A stretch of 61,938 bases of DNA from Chrysochromulina tobinii (Eukaryota; Haptophyta; Prymnesiales; Chrysochromulinaceae). The position numbers were made by a program, and so were the translations under genes. The stretch spans positions 1-61,938 of the forward strand of contig JWZX01003158.1 of NCBI GenBank assembly GCA_001275005.1, written 5' to 3'. The stretch's first letter is position 1. Each line of letters opens with the position of its first letter. Of this stretch, positions 58,892 through 61,938 are shown in pieces. The notes beneath the pieces were generated by a model. That model was not told the origin of the DNA and did not search any database. It saw only the letters and a list, made by a program, of their open reading frames with translations.

Positions 58892-59470
58892 CCAGGCTGA
58901 GAACCGCGCCAGGCAAAACATGGGCCTCAGTGAACGCACCATGAAGGCTAACCACAGCCTCCAGGGACGGGGAGTCGTCCCAGCCCCACGGACAATGGTG
59001 ATCAACATGGCCTAGAGCATGGCACTTTAATGCGCAGGATGCGTGTGGTGACTAAAGGATTGGATGAAGCGCGTGATGGCGCGTCTGCTCGAGTAGACAG
59101 ACCGGGGAAATACGCCTTGTCCTGAGCGGTGCTGCGGACCAATGTGCTTGCCTATGGGAAGTTTGCTGCACATGTGCTCGAGTAACGAGTATAGTCGATT
59201 CGACGCGAAATTCGCGCGTGATATCGACTTCAGGAGGAAATAGTTCTGTCCGGATTCGTAACCGCGGTAACATGTGTTGACAGATGTCGTCTCGGACAGC
59301 GTAGCTACTGGAATAACTGCACGTCTACATTCTACAAGCAGTGTCAAGCTCGTGTGTGATACGCCATTTATCATCGGTTCCACTTGCCACTTCCAGGCAG
59401 CCTGGCAGCTCGGCTGGCAGCGGCAGGCACGCAACGCCGAACACAGCACACGGGTGCACACAGCCTTTCT
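58892..59470. other. Intergenic region between convergent genes
   Basis: No gene is seen; no repeat array is visible. It contains scattered A/T-rich patches. Confidence 0.55.
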
Positions 59471-60715
59471 CTACGCACGGAACTGCTCCAAGAACGGCTC
59501 CCATGACTCGCCCTCAGCAGGAGGATCAACGGCCGCCTTGGAGACCAGCTTCGCCTTCGACATCTTGGCGCCCACCCACGCCTCGGTCCACCGCCACAGC
59601 GCGTCGGCCGCGGCGCTGTCCTTGGCCGCGGGAGCCACGTCGGTAAGCTCCATGTCAGAGAGGTACGAGCCGCTGGGTAGCCCGGGGGCGAGCAGCGCAT
59701 ACACGAGTGTGCGGCACCCATCCTCAGGCTTCTTGAACACAAGGCCCACCGCCGGGTTGTCCAGGATCGCCTTCCCCGCGGACGCTACTGCCGAGTCAAA
59801 CGACGGGCCGCCCAAGCCGCCAGGTGGCAGTGGGATGGGCGGCAGCGGGATCGGCAGCTGAGCAGCCGAGGGCTTGAACTCGCGGAAGAGGCTCGTGGCC
59901 ACGACGCCTGGGTGCACTGCGAGCGACGTGAGGCGCGTGGGCGGGTAGCGCTGCGCCAGCGCGCGTGCGAAGAGCACGTTCGCAAGCTTCGACTCTCCAT
60001 AAGCACTCGAGGAGTCCCACACGGTCGCATCGCTGGCGGGCTGCTCGATACGGCGCAGATCGAGCCCATCGGCAAGTGCATGCGCCGACGAGGCGGTGGT
60101 CACAATGCGCGCGCCGTCGGCGACCATGTGCGGCAGCAAAAGCTCTGCCAGCGCAAAGTGCGACACGTGGTTGACTTGAAACCCGACCTCGAGACCGTCG
60201 GCCGTCATCCTGCGCTCGGTCGGCCACACACCTGCGTTGAGCAAGAGGCCGCCCAAAGGGGCCCCGAGCCTTTCAGAGGCTGCCCGAATGTCGGCTGCGG
60301 CCTGCTCCACACTCTCGAATGCAGACAGGTCGAGGTCTACGGTCGCCACCACGGCACCGCTTCCAGCTTTCACCTTGATGTAGTCCACTGCCGCCCGAGC
60401 CTTTGTGGCGTCGCGGGCGCACAGAATGGTGGCGTAGCCAAACGTGGCAAGCGCGGCAGCCGCCTCGAGCCCAATGCCTTCGGTCGCCCCAGTGATAGCA
60501 ATCGCACACTCCTTGGAGATGGCAAAGTCGGAAGAAGGCAGCCGAGAGAGAGGGTCAGCGGCATCGGCGATACGCTGGCGTACGCGTCGAAGGAAGGTCT
60601 CGCGCTCGCGATCCAACTGAAAGCTGAGGCGCTCGATGCGGCTAATCGTTGTAGCAAGTGTCGACATGCTCATTGCACCCTCGGCGAACAATGCTAGCAA
60701 GAGGAAAGCCCGCAT
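59471..60715 (-). CDS. Short-chain dehydrogenase/reductase with signal leader
   Basis: The ATG at 60715 (MRAFLLLALFAEGAMS) is chosen because it yields a signal-like leader; upstream frame residues are not protein-like. 414 residues. Rossmann motifs: TGATEGIG (75-82), CARDATKA, DLDLSAF and LLLNAGVW; the catalytic YGESK (YxxxK) is preceded by Ser in TTASSAHA. The family is the WWOX/retinol-dehydrogenase/protochlorophyllide-reductase-like group (NADP-preferring). An inserted Pro/Leu/Gly-rich loop near 300-325 and a charged C-terminal extension (TEAWVGAKMSKAKLVSK) are unusual. It could act on a lipid, pigment or retinoid. It is head-to-head with the Arf-like gene. Confidence 0.85.
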   Translation of the reverse strand: MRAFLLLALFAEGAMSMSTLATTISRIERLSFQLDRERETFLRRVRQRIADAADPLSRLPSSDFAISKECAIAITGATEGIGLEAAAALATFGYATILCARDATKARAAVDYIKVKAGSGAVVATVDLDLSAFESVEQAAADIRAASERLGAPLGGLLLNAGVWPTERRMTADGLEVGFQVNHVSHFALAELLLPHMVADGARIVTTASSAHALADGLDLRRIEQPASDATVWDSSSAYGESKLANVLFARALAQRYPPTRLTSLAVHPGVVATSLFREFKPSAAQLPIPLPPIPLPPGGLGGPSFDSAVASAGKAILDNPAVGLVFKKPEDGCRTLVYALLAPGLPSGSYLSDMELTDVAPAAKDSAAADALWRWTEAWVGAKMSKAKLVSKAAVDPPAEGESWEPFLEQFRA

Positions 60716-60891
60716 CACGACAGAGGATCGTTCTCGGTGGTTTCCAGGAAACCAAGGGCCGTTGAGGAAACCAAGCTCATCACGCCGAGAAGCGGGGATG
60801 AGGCCCACGCCCCTCCTCAACACCTAACCTGTACCGTAGGCGGCCGAGCGTAACAGCCCGTTCACTCGAAGAAGTGGAATTGCACGATAAC
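60716..60891. promoter_or_regulatory. Divergent interval, SDR / Arf-like GTPase
   Basis: 176 bp between the two ATGs. No clear core-promoter motif. Confidence 0.4.
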
Positions 60892-61677
60892 ATGGGCGCC
60901 ATGATTGCACGCGACGCGCCTCCAGCGCTGCAGACGCTCGTCTCCGCGCTGCTGCGAACCAAACTCGAGCTGGCCATCGCCGGGCTGGACAGTTGTGGCA
61001 AGACGACGCTTTGCGCGACGCTGCCGCATGCAAGCGCCGCTGGGCCGATGATGGCGCCCATGCAGACCGCGCCGACAATAGGATTGGTGGTGCAGCGCGC
61101 GCGCACTCGCGGCATCGACCTGATGCTGTGGGACCTAGGCGGCCATCATCGATTCCGCGACGATTGGAAGCGGCATGCGCGTGGTTGCGGCGCGCTCATC
61201 TTCGTGGTGGACTGCGCAAACGAGTCACGCTTGGTTGAGGCGCGGCAGGCACTCCAGCGGTTGCTCGAGGACCCGATCGTGGGCGGGTTGCCGCTGCTCG
61301 TGCTGGCCAACAAGGTGGACCTGCTGACGCCGGCCGACCGCGCGCGCGAGGAGGTGAGCGGCTGGCGCGCGCTCGTCGAGCAGCTCAATCTCGGTGGAGA
61401 GGTCTCGGGCTCGTCATCACGACAGTGGAGCGTGCTGGGCGTGAGTGCGACGCGTGGCACCAACCTCGACAAGGTGGTGCGGTGGCTCGTGCTGCAAGCG
61501 CACGGCGCAGGCCCGGCGCCGAGCGTCGACACCGACGACGGGCCGTCGGGCCACAGCCGGCTCAGCTGGCAATCGGTGTCCACCGCGGTGAGTAGCGCCA
61601 AGCGGCGGTGGACGAAGAGCGGACGGTACACGTCGGTCCTCGCCGACGCGTCACGCTCGCTCATATTTTCCGAGTAG
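60892..61677 (+). CDS. Arf-family (ARL-like) small GTPase, atypical switch II
   Basis: The ATG at 60892 (MGAMIARD) gives 261 residues with Gly2, a possible N-myristoylation site. An in-frame GTG at 60874 is not favoured. G motifs: G1 GLDSCGKTT (31-39), switch I Thr in PTIGL (62), G3 WDLGGH (80-85), G4 NKVD (140-143) and G5 SAT (about 188-190). The usual catalytic Gln (WDxGGQ) is His85, so intrinsic GTP hydrolysis is probably reduced. The HHRFRDDWKR context is ARL8-like. A Ser-rich C-terminal extension of about 55 residues is absent from classical Arfs. Role: vesicle or organelle transport. Confidence 0.88.
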   Translation: MGAMIARDAPPALQTLVSALLRTKLELAIAGLDSCGKTTLCATLPHASAAGPMMAPMQTAPTIGLVVQRARTRGIDLMLWDLGGHHRFRDDWKRHARGCGALIFVVDCANESRLVEARQALQRLLEDPIVGGLPLLVLANKVDLLTPADRAREEVSGWRALVEQLNLGGEVSGSSSRQWSVLGVSATRGTNLDKVVRWLVLQAHGAGPAPSVDTDDGPSGHSRLSWQSVSTAVSSAKRRWTKSGRYTSVLADASRSLIFSE

Positions 61678-61938
61678 GAAATAGATGAAGGTTGGGGGTC
61701 GAGCTGATTGATGACGTCGACAATCAAAAAAGTGATCGACGCTCCCCCGACGCAAAACTAAGGGGGTAGGTCAGAGGGAGGCCCCGGCCCATGCTCGGGT
61801 CCGTCGGACTTTTGGCGAGGCGCTCGGGGGGCGATGGGGTTGCGCATGCTGCCTCCCGAAACCCAGGGCGGGTCACCCAAGACCCCAGGTAAGGCGCCGC
61901 GGCCAACTTTGACAAGATCGAGCGCAACCGCGCCTGGG
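61678..61938. other. Right-edge region, unassigned
   Basis: No feature is supported. The last 100 nt are GC-rich and could belong to another gene on either strand outside the window. Confidence 0.4.

Noticed and set aside
1-61938. tRNA, rRNA or snRNA genes
   Set aside because: No stretch with a T-loop/B-box or other RNA-gene signature was convincing by eye. This is a negative from reading only; tRNAscan-SE and Infernal would settle it.

Overview
The window is nuclear DNA of a photosynthetic eukaryotic microalga with a secondary plastid, most plausibly a haptophyte. The reasons are high GC, 28 compact and intron-poor genes, short GT-AG introns, a nuclear plastid-type ClpP with an N-terminal targeting leader, a small predicted thylakoid-lumen protein, a nuclear mitochondrial ribosomal protein L2, very long Ala/Glu-rich coiled coils, and a SEA-like module of a type I associate with algal proteins. 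The lineage is an inference; no rRNA or organellar marker is present.

Layout: (1) 1-11770 is the minus strand of one giant coiled-coil/tandem-repeat gene that runs off the left edge and carries a single in-frame TAG at 8861. (2) 11902-22869: an insulin-degrading-enzyme-like M16 peptidase, a J-domain protein, two glycosyltransferase-like genes, a small unknown gene and a SET-domain methyltransferase, with two minisatellite regions. (3) 23086-35119: a METTL21-type methyltransferase, a membrane protein, a low-complexity protein, an EF-hand protein, a small coiled-coil protein, a large coiled-coil protein and a fungal-type GPAT. (4) 35827-47095, all minus: a broken glycosyltransferase-like gene, a lumenal protein, a C2/cyclic-nucleotide-channel fusion, an FRG1-tail protein and an orphan kinesin. 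(5) 47290-61677: ClpP, a VMA21-like protein, a glycosyltransferase/SGNH fusion, a PhyH dioxygenase, an ETFB-type methyltransferase, mitochondrial L2, an EF-hand protein, an SDR and an Arf-like GTPase. Ten gene pairs are head-to-head, eight of them over about 140-330 bp.

Functional themes are glycan building (four glycosyltransferase-like genes), Ca2+ sensing (two EF-hand genes and a C2 channel), protein methylation (SET, METTL21, ETFBKMT-like), plastid/organelle proteostasis (ClpP, M16 peptidase, J protein) and the flagellum/cytoskeleton (kinesin, giant coiled coil).

The most unusual signal is a family of short introns built from a tandem decamer (TGATTGCCTC-like). They begin with a shared GTGAGTSTCGTTGATTGCC and are flanked by direct repeats of the exon sequence: one at 30820-30872, and a tandem pair at 45506-45637. 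A related intron lies at 12799-12866, and an antisense copy flanked by an 18-bp direct repeat lies inside an exon at 31428-31508. Together they look like recent transposon-style intron gain (introner-like elements). Several genes (kinesin, SET methyltransferase, glycosyltransferase-like) also show +1 reading-frame breaks, which may be assembly errors or real decay.
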